From positions 1 through 23,956 of the forward strand of contig CAYVOD010000024.1 of the NCBI GenBank assembly GCA_964453055.1: DNA of 23,956 nt, given 5' to 3'. Origin of the DNA: UBA2256 sp964453055 (GTDB lineage Bacteria; Spirochaetota; Spirochaetia; Treponematales; Rectinemataceae). The translations under genes were made by a program, and so were the position numbers. Under the pieces are notes generated by a model. That model made no database searches. It was not told the origin of the DNA and saw only the letters and a program-made list of their open reading frames with translations. Positions 13,823 through 22,664 of this stretch are shown here, piece after piece; the stretch's first letter is position 1, and every line of letters starts with the position of its first letter.

Positions 13823-14743
13823 ATGAAAACCTGTTTCCTGTTTCCCGGCCAGGGAGCCCAATACCCGGGCATGGCCAAGGATATCTACGACACAAGCCAG
13901 GAAGCCCGCAAGCTCTTCGACTTAGCCTCGGAAGCCTGCGGCGTGGACATGAAAAAACTTCTTTTCGAAAGCGACGAGGCCGTTCTCAAGGAAACCCGAA
14001 ACACCCAAATCGCCATGGCCCTGGCCGAGGCGGCGGCGGCTCTCTGCGCCAGGGAACACGGGCTCGTCCCCTCGGGTTTCGCGGGTTTTTCGGTGGGCGA
14101 ATGGCCAGCCCTGGCCGAAGCCCAGGTGATCAGCCATTTCGACATGTTCCGCCTCGTCGCCGAGCGGGGAAGGCTCATGGACGAGGCCGGAAAGCGCTCC
14201 GGCGGCTCCTCGATGAGCGCGGTGCTCTACCTGGCGCCGGAAAAAATAGAGCAGGCTATAGCCGAAGCCGGCCTAAAGCAGGTATGGGTGGCCAATTACA
14301 ACAGCCCCGTCCAGTGCGTCATATCCGGGACCGAAACCGAGCTGGCGACGGCGGAGGAAGCGCTCAAGGCCGCGGGAGCCAAGCGGGTGATACGGCTCAA
14401 GGTCTCCGGCGCCTTTCACTCGCCGATAATGGCGCCGGCGGCCGAAGCTTTCGCCGAACAGGTAGCCGGCGTGAGCTTCGGAGACCCCAAGGTCGCCCTT
14501 TTCTCCAACGTGACAGGGGACCGCATAAAGAGCGGGGCCGAAGCCAAGCGACTGGCCGTCGCCCAGATCACCAGCCCCGTCCGCTGGATCGACGAGGAGC
14601 GCAGCATCGCCGCTGGAGGCTTCGACCGCTGCGTCGAAACCGGCCCGGGCAACGTGCTGGCCGGTTTATGGAAGGCCTCGGGCTCGAGCATCCCCTGTCT
14701 TGCCGGCGGTACCCTCAACGATATATCGGCCATGTCGCTCTGA
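13823..14743 (+). CDS. fabD: Malonyl-CoA:ACP transacylase
   Basis: FabD moves malonyl from CoA to acyl carrier protein, feeding chain elongation. The 306-residue length is typical. FLFPGQGAQYPGMAKDIY opens the protein, the nucleophile is S90 in GFSVGE, R115 lies in the next helix, and the catalytic histidine is H199 in GAFHSPIM. NYNSPVQCVISG and ETGPGNVLAGL complete the family signature. The residue before the serine is phenylalanine where most bacterial FabD proteins have histidine (GHSLGE). GAGGAGG precedes the ATG at 13823 by about 8 nt. It is the first gene of a fabD-fabG-fabF unit; fabG follows after 22 nt. Confidence 0.96.
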   Translation: MKTCFLFPGQGAQYPGMAKDIYDTSQEARKLFDLASEACGVDMKKLLFESDEAVLKETRNTQIAMALAEAAAALCAREHGLVPSGFAGFSVGEWPALAEAQVISHFDMFRLVAERGRLMDEAGKRSGGSSMSAVLYLAPEKIEQAIAEAGLKQVWVANYNSPVQCVISGTETELATAEEALKAAGAKRVIRLKVSGAFHSPIMAPAAEAFAEQVAGVSFGDPKVALFSNVTGDRIKSGAEAKRLAVAQITSPVRWIDEERSIAAGGFDRCVETGPGNVLAGLWKASGSSIPCLAGGTLNDISAMSL

Positions 14744-14765
14744 TATCAATAGAAGGAATAAATAA

Positions 14766-15491
14766 ATGAACCAGCTTCTTAAAGATAAGATAGCCGTAAT
14801 CACCGGCGCTTCGCGCGGGATCGGCGCCGCGATGGCCGACAGCTTCGAGGCCGAGGGCGCGAAGGTCTACAGATTTTCGCGCAGCCGGCCCGAAGCTCGC
14901 GCCGGCGCGTCCGCCCCGAACTGGATCGCCTGCGACGTGGCCGACGAAGCCTCTGTCGAGGCAGGCATAAACGCCGTGCTGGCCGCCGAAGGCAGGATCG
15001 ACATCTTGGTGAACAACGCGGGCATCACTCGGGATGGACTGATCATGCGCATGAAGACGCAAGACTGGGACGTGGTCCAGGACACCAACCTGCGCAGCGC
15101 CTTTTTCCTGAGCCGGGCGGTAGCCCGCCACATGCTCAAGCGCAGGGAAGGCTGCATCCTCAATATATCCAGCGTCGTCGGCATCATTGGAAACGGCGGG
15201 CAAACCAACTACTCCGCCTCCAAGGCCGGCCTCATCGGCTTTACCAAGAGCCTCGCCCGGGAGCTCGCTCCCCGGGGAGTCCGGGTAAACGCCCTGGCGC
15301 CGGGCTTCATTCGCACCTCGATGACTGATACAATTCCCGAAGAGTTCAAGCAAAAGCTCCTGGATTCCATACCTCTCGGCAGGGTAGGCGAAGCCGAGGA
15401 CGCTGCCAACGCCGCTCTTTTCCTTTGCTCTCCTCTGGCGGCCTACCTCACCGGCGTCGTACTCCAGGTAGATGGCGGAATGGGGATGTGA
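14766..15491 (+). CDS. fabG: 3-oxoacyl-ACP reductase
   Basis: FabG reduces 3-ketoacyl-ACP with NADPH in each elongation cycle. The 241-residue short-chain dehydrogenase has TGASRGIG at residues 13-20, NNAG at 83-86 and the catalytic S136, Y149 and K153 (in ISSVVG and YSASK). The N-terminal region carries the arginine-rich FSRSRPEAR consistent with NADPH. LAPGFIRTSMTD and the C-terminal LTGVVLQVDGGMGM match the FabG branch rather than generic SDRs. AGAAGGA precedes the ATG. It lies between fabD and fabF, whose ATG follows its stop by 2 nt; the acpP gene often found at this junction is absent. Confidence 0.95.
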   Translation: MNQLLKDKIAVITGASRGIGAAMADSFEAEGAKVYRFSRSRPEARAGASAPNWIACDVADEASVEAGINAVLAAEGRIDILVNNAGITRDGLIMRMKTQDWDVVQDTNLRSAFFLSRAVARHMLKRREGCILNISSVVGIIGNGGQTNYSASKAGLIGFTKSLARELAPRGVRVNALAPGFIRTSMTDTIPEEFKQKLLDSIPLGRVGEAEDAANAALFLCSPLAAYLTGVVLQVDGGMGM

Positions 15492-15493
15492 AT

Positions 15494-16735
15494 ATGGAAC
15501 AAAGAAAAGTCGTCGTCACCGGACTTGGCGTGGTAAGTCCAATCGGCAACGATATTCCCAGCTTCTGGGAATCTGTCAAGGCAGGTCGCTCCGGTATCGG
15601 GCCGATCAGCCTCGTGGACGCCTCGGACATGGCGGTGCGCATCGCCGGCGAGGTCAAGGGCTTCGATCCCACCCTGCGCATCGATCCGAAAGAAGCCAAG
15701 AAGATGGACCGCTACACCCAGTTCTCGGTCTTCGCAGCCGCCGAAGCCCTGGCCGACGCAGGGCTGTCCAGGGAAACTATAGAGACCGAGCGGACAGGCG
15801 TCTGCATCGGCACGGGACAAGGTGGCTCGGCCAGCATCGAGGAGGCGGTCACCCGCCTGGTAGAGCGAGGTCCCACCCGGGTGCCTCCCCTCACGGTGGC
15901 GAAGGCCCTGGCCAACTTCGGCCCGGCCCAGATAGCCATGACCTTCAACATCACCGGCCCCTGCCAGTGCATCGTCACAGCCTGCGCCGCCGGCACGGAT
16001 GCCATCGGACAGGGCATGCGGCTCATCAGGGACGGCCACGCGGAAACGATCATCGCAGGCGGCTCCGAGGCGAGCATCGTGCGCATGTGCATGTCCAGTT
16101 TCATCAACATCCAAGCCCTTTCGACTCGTAACGAAGAGCCCGAAAAAGCCTCCAGGCCCTTCGACCGGGACAGGAACGGCTTCGTCATGGCCGAGGGAGC
16201 GGGAATCCTCATTCTGGAGGAGTACGGGCACGCCAAGGCCAGGGGAGCCAAGATCTACGCCGAGGTCGCAGGCTTCGGCCAGACCTGCGACGCCCACCAC
16301 CTCACGGCCCCCGACCCCGAAGGCGCCGGAGTCTCCAGGGCCATAAAACTCGCCCTCGCCGACGCCGGGCTGAAACCTGAGGACATAGACTGGGTGAGCG
16401 CCCACGGCACATCGACGCCGCTGAACGATCCCATCGAGACCAAAGCCATAAAAACCGCCTTCGGCGATCATGCCAAGCGGCTCAGGGTGTCCAGCCTCAA
16501 GTCCATGACGGGACACTGCATAGGCGCCGCTGGCGCCATCGAATCGATCGCCGGCATCCTGGGAATGAGGGATGGCTATGTACACGCCACGATCAATTAC
16601 GACAACCCCGACCCGGCATGCGACCTCGACTATGTCCCCAACAAAGGCCTGGACATGCCTATCCGCGCCTTCATAAAAAATTCGATGGGTTTCGGCGGAC
16701 AAAACGCTGTGGTAGTTTTTAAAACCGTGCGATAA
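15494..16735 (+). CDS. fabF: 3-oxoacyl-ACP synthase II
   Basis: FabF condenses malonyl-ACP with a growing acyl-ACP. The 413-residue enzyme has the Cys-His-His triad: C164 in VTACAAGTDAIG, H304 in AHGTSTPLND and H341 in KSMTGHCIGAAG, with the lysine just before the last histidine. The start VVVTGLGVVSPIGND and the end NSMGFGGQNAVVVFK are canonical KAS II. The ATG lies 2 nt after the fabG stop with only a weak GGGGA ahead, so translation is probably coupled. The ORF ends 6 nt before the glgX GTG; a -10-like element for glgX overlaps its stop codon. Confidence 0.96.
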   Translation: MEQRKVVVTGLGVVSPIGNDIPSFWESVKAGRSGIGPISLVDASDMAVRIAGEVKGFDPTLRIDPKEAKKMDRYTQFSVFAAAEALADAGLSRETIETERTGVCIGTGQGGSASIEEAVTRLVERGPTRVPPLTVAKALANFGPAQIAMTFNITGPCQCIVTACAAGTDAIGQGMRLIRDGHAETIIAGGSEASIVRMCMSSFINIQALSTRNEEPEKASRPFDRDRNGFVMAEGAGILILEEYGHAKARGAKIYAEVAGFGQTCDAHHLTAPDPEGAGVSRAIKLALADAGLKPEDIDWVSAHGTSTPLNDPIETKAIKTAFGDHAKRLRVSSLKSMTGHCIGAAGAIESIAGILGMRDGYVHATINYDNPDPACDLDYVPNKGLDMPIRAFIKNSMGFGGQNAVVVFKTVR

Positions 16736-16736
16736 T
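16728..16736 (+). promoter_or_regulatory. Extended -10 element of glgX
   Basis: TGCGATAAT, a TGn-extended -10, overlaps the end of fabF and ends 5 nt before the glgX GTG. No -35 is evident. It could give glgX a leaderless transcript separate from the fab operon. Confidence 0.4.
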
Positions 16737-16741
16737 ATGGC

Positions 16742-19015
<2,274 letters not shown>

Positions 19016-19034
19016 CCATACTTGGCCATCCCGC

Positions 19035-19070
19035 GGCGCGCCCCCGCGCGTCTCGCCTGGCGCGCCCCCG
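19035..19070. repeat. Short direct repeat GGCGCGCCCCCG
   Basis: The 12-mer occurs at 19035-19046 and again at 19059-19070, a 24-nt period, in the 109-nt gap after glgX. Function is unknown; it may be slippage in GC-rich DNA. Confidence 0.6.
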
Positions 19071-19077
19071 ATTTTAC

Positions 19078-19107
19078 TTGCCCCGGGAGCGGGCGAATCC
19101 GTATATT
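19078..19107 (+). promoter_or_regulatory. Sigma-70 promoter of the TPR/SEC-C gene
   Basis: TTGCCC (19078-19083) and TATATT (19102-19107) are 18 nt apart. The start near 19114 leaves an ~11-nt leader without a clear ribosome binding site. Confidence 0.5.
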
Positions 19108-19124
19108 CTATTCGAAGTAACAGT

Positions 19125-19814
19125 ATGGAAAGAATTGAACGACAGGAAAAACCCACAGCAGCGTATTTTCTCCGCCGGGGGATGAGGGAACTTTCAAGCC
19201 ACAGGCCGGACCGGGCCATAGCCAGCCTCAGGCAGGCCGTGGATGCCATACCTCCCTCCTGCTCCGACGAGCTCTCCCAAGCCCTCTATTGGCTTTCCGT
19301 CGCCCTGCTTCGCCTGGATGAGCGTCCCTTGGCCGTGAAAAGCCTCGCCTCCGCGCAGAAACTGCGTCGCCGTGGCTACGCCCGCAGGCTCTATCTGCGC
19401 AGCGTAAACGAATACGGCATGCCCAGGCAGGCCAACGCTTCACTGGACGATTTCTACGCGTTCACCAATCTCCAAATCGCCTATTATCTGGGCAAGAAAT
19501 CCTCGAGCCGCTTCGATTCCTTCCAGGAAAAAGACGCAGTGCTTAGGCTTATCCTCGATGCCTGGAAACGGCTCTCCGCCTCGGGCCGGCTCACCGGCCT
19601 CGACGCCTGCGAAAAGCTCGATAGCTTCAGGAAAATGAAGCTCCACTACCCAAGCTTCGGCCTTTCCAATCCCCACAGGGTTATCGTCCGAGCTTCCTTC
19701 GGCGCCGCGAGTGCCGACTCCGCCTCGAAGAAAGCGGCCGATCGCTGTCTCTGCGGTTCGGGCCTACCCTACGGGCAGTGCTGCGGCAGGGTAAAACACC
19801 TGCGGGAACTCTAA
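19125..19814 (+). CDS. TPR-like protein with C-terminal SEC-C zinc motif
   Basis: The function of this 229-residue protein is unknown. Residues about 10-110 look like two to three helical TPR-type repeats (YFLRRGMRELSSHRPDRAIASLRQAVDAIP; ALYWLSVALLRLDERPLAVKSLASAQKL). The C-terminus carries a SEC-C motif, C208-x-C210-GSG-x(4)-YGQ-C219-C220-G, the zinc-binding element found at the end of SecA and in many unrelated proteins. The middle is basic and aromatic and has no recognised domain. The ATG at 19125 is the first in frame after the predicted promoter. It is followed by the sigma-factor gene, but a 237-nt AT-rich gap with its own promoter separates them. Confidence 0.8.
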   Translation: MERIERQEKPTAAYFLRRGMRELSSHRPDRAIASLRQAVDAIPPSCSDELSQALYWLSVALLRLDERPLAVKSLASAQKLRRRGYARRLYLRSVNEYGMPRQANASLDDFYAFTNLQIAYYLGKKSSSRFDSFQEKDAVLRLILDAWKRLSASGRLTGLDACEKLDSFRKMKLHYPSFGLSNPHRVIVRASFGAASADSASKKAADRCLCGSGLPYGQCCGRVKHLREL

Positions 19815-20051
19815 ACAAAGACCGATCGTTTCATTTCCACACAATAGAAAGCGATTTTTTCTCGACCATGTAATTACGAAACACTTTGCCCTGCATAAAT
19901 TCCTCCCCGATTATTTTTACGCCTGGGTCTCTTTTTTGAAAACTTTTATAACTATATATGGTATATATAATTATTAGTATCTTACTTTTATTGTGTCTTT
20001 AAGGGTTTTTTTGGCACGACATGTGCATCTATTTAGGCAAGGAGAGAAACG
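19815..20051 (+). other. AT-rich regulatory gap upstream of the sigma-factor gene
   Basis: This 237-nt gap is strikingly AT-rich compared with the rest of the window, especially 19930-20010, with runs such as TATATATAATTATT. It holds a sigma-54-like -24/-12 site near its end and a TATAAT hexamer (19966-19971) without a good -35. The AT-rich stretch could bend DNA between an upstream activator and the sigma-54 site. No open reading frame or RNA gene is seen. Confidence 0.6.
20011..20027 (+). promoter_or_regulatory. Near-consensus sigma-54 (RpoN) promoter
   Basis: TTGGCACGACATGTGCA matches the consensus YTGGCACGrNNNTTGCW at all but one specified position. GG (20013-20014) and GC (20025-20026) are in the required -24/-12 spacing. 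The predicted start near 20037 is just upstream of the AAGGAG Shine-Dalgarno sequence (20039-20044) of the sigma-factor gene. Confidence 0.65.
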
Positions 20052-20921
20052 ATGAGCAAAAAAAATTCCTACATGTACACCGGCAACGAAGCTTCCGAAG
20101 AAAATATTCTCTCTATCTACCTTAAAGAAATCAACAAGATCCCCCTCCTCAGCAGGGAACAGGAAAACGAGTACGCCACCAGGGCCGCCAACGGCGACAG
20201 CTTCGCCAAGGACATGCTGGTAAAATCAAACCTCCGCTTCGTGGTCAACGTCGCCAAGAAATATCAGAATCAGGGGCTCCCCCTTTCGGACCTCATATCC
20301 GAAGGCAATATCGGTCTCATGAACGCCATCGAGCGCTACGATGTCAGCAAAGGTTTTCACTTCATCTCCTACGCTGTGTGGTGGATACGCCAAGCCATTC
20401 TCAAGGCCGTCTGCGAAAAAAGCCGCATGATCCGCCTTCCCCTGAACCGGGCAAACGAATTGGTCCAAATCGAAAAAGCCCGAAAAAACTTCGAAGGCCT
20501 TTCCGAGGACCAGGAAATAAGGGACGTGGCCACCTACCTCAACATGGATCCGGACCATGTCGCCGAAATCGTGGCGGTATCCAGGGATCTCGTATCCCTC
20601 GACAGCCCGGTCTACGACGAGAAAAACGCTAGCGTCGTCGGCGATTTCATAGAGAACGACCTCTATCAGAGCCCCGAAAACTACGCCTCGGAGCTCAACC
20701 TCAAGGACGACCTCAACAAGGCCCTTGAAGTCTTGAACATCAAGGAAAGACAGGTAATCGAATATCGCTTCGGCATTAACGGAAAAAGGCCGATGAGCCT
20801 GAAGGAAATCGGCGATCGCATGCATCTCACCAAGGAAAGAATCAGACAGATCGAAAAAGCCGCCCTCAGGAAGATTTCCGTTCCCGAAGTAATGGAGAGG
20901 CTGGAAGCTTACGTAGCCTAA
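20052..20921 (+). CDS. RNA polymerase sigma-70 family factor (RpoD/RpoS-like, lacks region 1.1)
   Basis: The 289-residue protein contains regions 1.2 through 4.2 of a group 1/2 sigma factor and lacks the acidic region 1.1 of housekeeping RpoD. Region 1.2 is IYLKEINKIPLLSREQENEYA, region 2 contains NLRFVVNVAKKYQNQGLPLSDLISEGNIGLMNAIERYD and the promoter-melting SYAVWWIRQAILKAV, and region 4.2 is the helix-turn-helix SLKEIGDRMHLTKERIRQIEKAALRKI. Its size fits RpoS/RpoH-like alternative factors. AAGGAG lies 8 nt before the ATG. The sigma-54-type promoter upstream suggests an RpoN-to-sigma-70 cascade like that controlling rpoS in Borrelia (inference). Whether it is a true RpoS orthologue cannot be settled here. 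Confidence 0.93.
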   Translation: MSKKNSYMYTGNEASEENILSIYLKEINKIPLLSREQENEYATRAANGDSFAKDMLVKSNLRFVVNVAKKYQNQGLPLSDLISEGNIGLMNAIERYDVSKGFHFISYAVWWIRQAILKAVCEKSRMIRLPLNRANELVQIEKARKNFEGLSEDQEIRDVATYLNMDPDHVAEIVAVSRDLVSLDSPVYDEKNASVVGDFIENDLYQSPENYASELNLKDDLNKALEVLNIKERQVIEYRFGINGKRPMSLKEIGDRMHLTKERIRQIEKAALRKISVPEVMERLEAYVA

Positions 20922-20941
20922 CTAATCGCTCCTACGAGCTT

Positions 20942-20971
20942 CTGGGCCTTTCGGCCTCCAGTCCTTCTTTT
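20942..20971 (+). terminator. Candidate terminator of the sigma-factor gene
   Basis: CTGGGCC (20942-20948) folds over a TTTC loop onto GGC (20953-20955) and CCAG (20958-20961) with a 2-nt bulge, followed by a pyrimidine tract ending in TTTT. Confidence 0.5.
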
Positions 20972-21034
20972 GATACGTGAAGGAGCCACGCCCATATGTA
21001 GGTAGTGTGGGCGATGGCATGCAATATGGATGCG

Positions 21035-21066
21035 CCGCCCGGGCAAGTGACCCGGGCGGTTTTTTT
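21035..21066 (+). terminator. Strong rho-independent terminator
   Basis: CCGCCCGGG (21035-21043) and CCCGGGCGG (21051-21059) form a perfect 9-bp stem over a 7-nt loop, followed by seven T residues. It ends either the sigma-factor mRNA or a short RNA made between 20970 and here. Confidence 0.92.
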
Positions 21067-21171
21067 CGTCCTGGCGACGATTATCCCAAGGCGTCGACTT
21101 TTGCCCGTTCGGGCTATCGCCGGATCAAGACTTCGCCGCCCTTCGGACGGCTGTCGATACCTCCACGGCTG

Positions 21172-21180
21172 TGGTATAAA
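21172..21180 (+). promoter_or_regulatory. Extended -10 element of the prenyl synthase gene
   Basis: TGGTATAAA, a TGn-extended -10, ends 5 nt before the ATG at 21186. Together with the lack of a Shine-Dalgarno sequence it predicts a leaderless transcript. Confidence 0.55.
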
Positions 21181-21185
21181 TAGCC

Positions 21186-22355
21186 ATGCGATTCAACGAT
21201 TACTCAAAATCGACCAAAGAAGGAATTTCCGCCGCCATCCTCGCCGAACTAAACGACGCCAGGGCCGAGTATCCCTCATTTTCAGGCGAAAGCGCCGGTA
21301 TTTTCGATCTTCTCGAAGAGTATTCTTTGGCGGGCAAGATGCTGAGAGGTGTCCTGGCTTGCCTTTCGGCGGATTTATTCAGGAAAAGCGCCGCGTTCGG
21401 AGCCTCCGCCGCCCTCGCGCCCGGAAGCTCGCCGACATCGAGTCCGCAATCACGGCAAAGGTCGGGACAAGCCGATTATCCAGAACCGGCCCCACGCAAG
21501 GACAAGACCGAAATCTTCAAGCTCGCGGCGGCCTTGGAACTCCTCCAGGCCGGACTCCTGATTCACGACGACATCATGGACGAGGATTCCCTGCGTAGGG
21601 GAATGCCTACGATGCACAAGCGTTTTGAACGGGATGCCGCGGGCTCGGGCGCCCGCGACCCAGCCCATCTCGGCGAGTCCCTCGCCCTCTGCGCCGGTGA
21701 CATTTGCTATTTTTCCGCCTGGAATCTCGTCTCGGGCTTTGGAACCGAAACGCAGCGGCTCTTTTCCCGGGAGCTGGCAAAGGTATGCCTAGCCCAGGCC
21801 AGGGATGTCCGCTTTGGCGCCCGCGAGAGCTTTCCCGCCCTGGGCGAGATACTCGAGGTATACGCCTACAAAACCGCCCGATACACGATCTGCCTCCCCC
21901 TCATGGCCGGGGCGCTAGCCTCTGGCAGACCCGACGCTCTGCCCCTCCTTGAAGATATCGGCCTCAATCTAGGCCTCATTTTCCAGCTTAAGGACGATTA
22001 CTTAGGCCTATTCGGCGACGAGAGCCGCCTAGGAAAACCTATAGGCTCGGATCTACGGGAAGGCAAGAAGACGCCCTATATGATTCTCCTGCGCCCCCTT
22101 CTCTCGGATCACGAGCGCGAACGATTCGATTCCGTTTTCGGAAACGACTCGATAAGCCCCGTCGACGTCGACTACGTTCGATCCCTTATTCTGAGCCACG
22201 AAATAGACAAAAGCCTCGCTAAAACGGAGAAGGAATACTCCCAAAAGGCCCGAGACTCCCTTTCGAACCTCCTGCTGACCCTTCCCGAGCTCGATCAGGA
22301 AGCCGCGGAGGTCCTGAAGGATTTTGTCGACTATTCACTTTCGAGGAGTCGTTAA
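21186..22355 (+). CDS. Polyprenyl (geranylgeranyl-type) diphosphate synthase
   Basis: This trans-prenyltransferase adds isopentenyl diphosphate units to allylic diphosphates. The 389-residue protein has the first aspartate-rich motif DDIMD at 128-132 followed by EDSLRRGMPTMH, and the second at D270-D271 (QLKDDYLGLFGDE) followed by GKPIGSDLREGKKTPY. The residues before the first motif (GLLIH) lack an aromatic chain-stop, suggesting C20 or longer products, and DDYLGLFGD is typical of GGPP synthases. About 35 Ser/Pro/Gln-rich residues (near 70-107) are inserted after ADLFRKSAAF, making it longer than the usual 300-350 aa. The GKRLRP motif is present as GKMLRG (50-55). It stands alone between a terminator and the parS region. 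Confidence 0.92.
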   Translation: MRFNDYSKSTKEGISAAILAELNDARAEYPSFSGESAGIFDLLEEYSLAGKMLRGVLACLSADLFRKSAAFGASAALAPGSSPTSSPQSRQRSGQADYPEPAPRKDKTEIFKLAAALELLQAGLLIHDDIMDEDSLRRGMPTMHKRFERDAAGSGARDPAHLGESLALCAGDICYFSAWNLVSGFGTETQRLFSRELAKVCLAQARDVRFGARESFPALGEILEVYAYKTARYTICLPLMAGALASGRPDALPLLEDIGLNLGLIFQLKDDYLGLFGDESRLGKPIGSDLREGKKTPYMILLRPLLSDHERERFDSVFGNDSISPVDVDYVRSLILSHEIDKSLAKTEKEYSQKARDSLSNLLLTLPELDQEAAEVLKDFVDYSLSRSR

Positions 22356-22376
22356 TTCCCTCGCGATGCGCGGGAA
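22356..22376 (+). terminator. Hairpin after the prenyl synthase gene, possible terminator
   Basis: TTCCC (22356-22360) pairs with GGGAA (22372-22376), and an inner CGC/GCG pair forms after one mismatch. It starts right after the stop codon but no T-tract follows. Confidence 0.3.
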
Positions 22377-22387
22377 GTCAACGAAAA

Positions 22388-22403
22388 TGTTTCACGTGGA
22401 ACA
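22388..22403. promoter_or_regulatory. parS site 1 (ParB/Spo0J binding)
   Basis: TGTTTCACGTGGAACA matches the bacterial chromosomal parS consensus TGTTNCACGTGAAACA with one change at a dyad-symmetric position. ParB would load here for origin segregation. Confidence 0.85.
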
Positions 22404-22436
22404 ATTGCCAGCCTTGACCCGTAGAGCAGCATCTGC

Positions 22437-22452
22437 TGTTTCACGTGAAACA
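22437..22452. promoter_or_regulatory. parS site 2 (ParB/Spo0J binding)
   Basis: TGTTTCACGTGAAACA is a perfect palindrome and a full match to parS. Its centre is 49 bp from that of site 1, and both sites are followed by AATT on the same strand. Confidence 0.92.
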
Positions 22453-22594
22453 ATTAGGATCCATCTCGCACGCTCATCCTGACATTGTTGCGACGATACG
22501 CACGACAGAGCGCTTTCCCCTCGCCTTCGCTCTTCCGTCCGCCATTCAAAGATCAAAAGTAATTAATCATCGGCTTTGGCGAAAGTTTACGCGC

Positions 22595-22630
22595 AAAAAA
22601 GCCTTCTCGGCCCGCGCCAAGAAGGCTTTT
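22595..22630 (-). terminator. Rho-independent terminator of gyrA
   Basis: On the minus strand an 11-bp stem (AAAAGCCTTCT at 22620-22630 with AGAAGGCTTTT at 22597-22607), with a further GGC/GCC pair inside, is followed by six T residues. It lies 35 nt after the gyrA stop. The plus-strand side has T4 and may also stop transcripts from the other direction. Confidence 0.88.
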
Positions 22631-22664
22631 CATAATTTCAATCGCGGTTGTCGCGTTGAACGCC

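Larger units (their letters stand above)
22356..22664. other. Gene-free 309-nt region between convergent prenyl synthase and gyrA
   Basis: It contains a stop-proximal hairpin, two parS sites, and the gyrA terminator near its right end. Between the second parS site and the terminator (22453-22594) I see no further motif, open frame or RNA gene. Confidence 0.7.

Noticed and set aside
15443..16702. Open frame of 419 codons on the minus strand opposite fabF
   Set aside because: It lies wholly antisense to a clearly identified fabF with an intact catalytic triad. Its translation shows no family motifs; long antisense frames are expected in GC-rich DNA.
19966..19971. TATAAT as the main promoter of the sigma-factor gene
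   Set aside because: No acceptable -35 lies at 16-18 nt, and such hexamers are frequent by chance in this AT-rich stretch. It is kept only as a possible second promoter.
20976..21034. tRNA, SRP RNA or known riboswitch in the gap after the sigma gene
   Set aside because: No cloverleaf, T-loop sequence, SRP tetraloop core or known riboswitch signature could be found.
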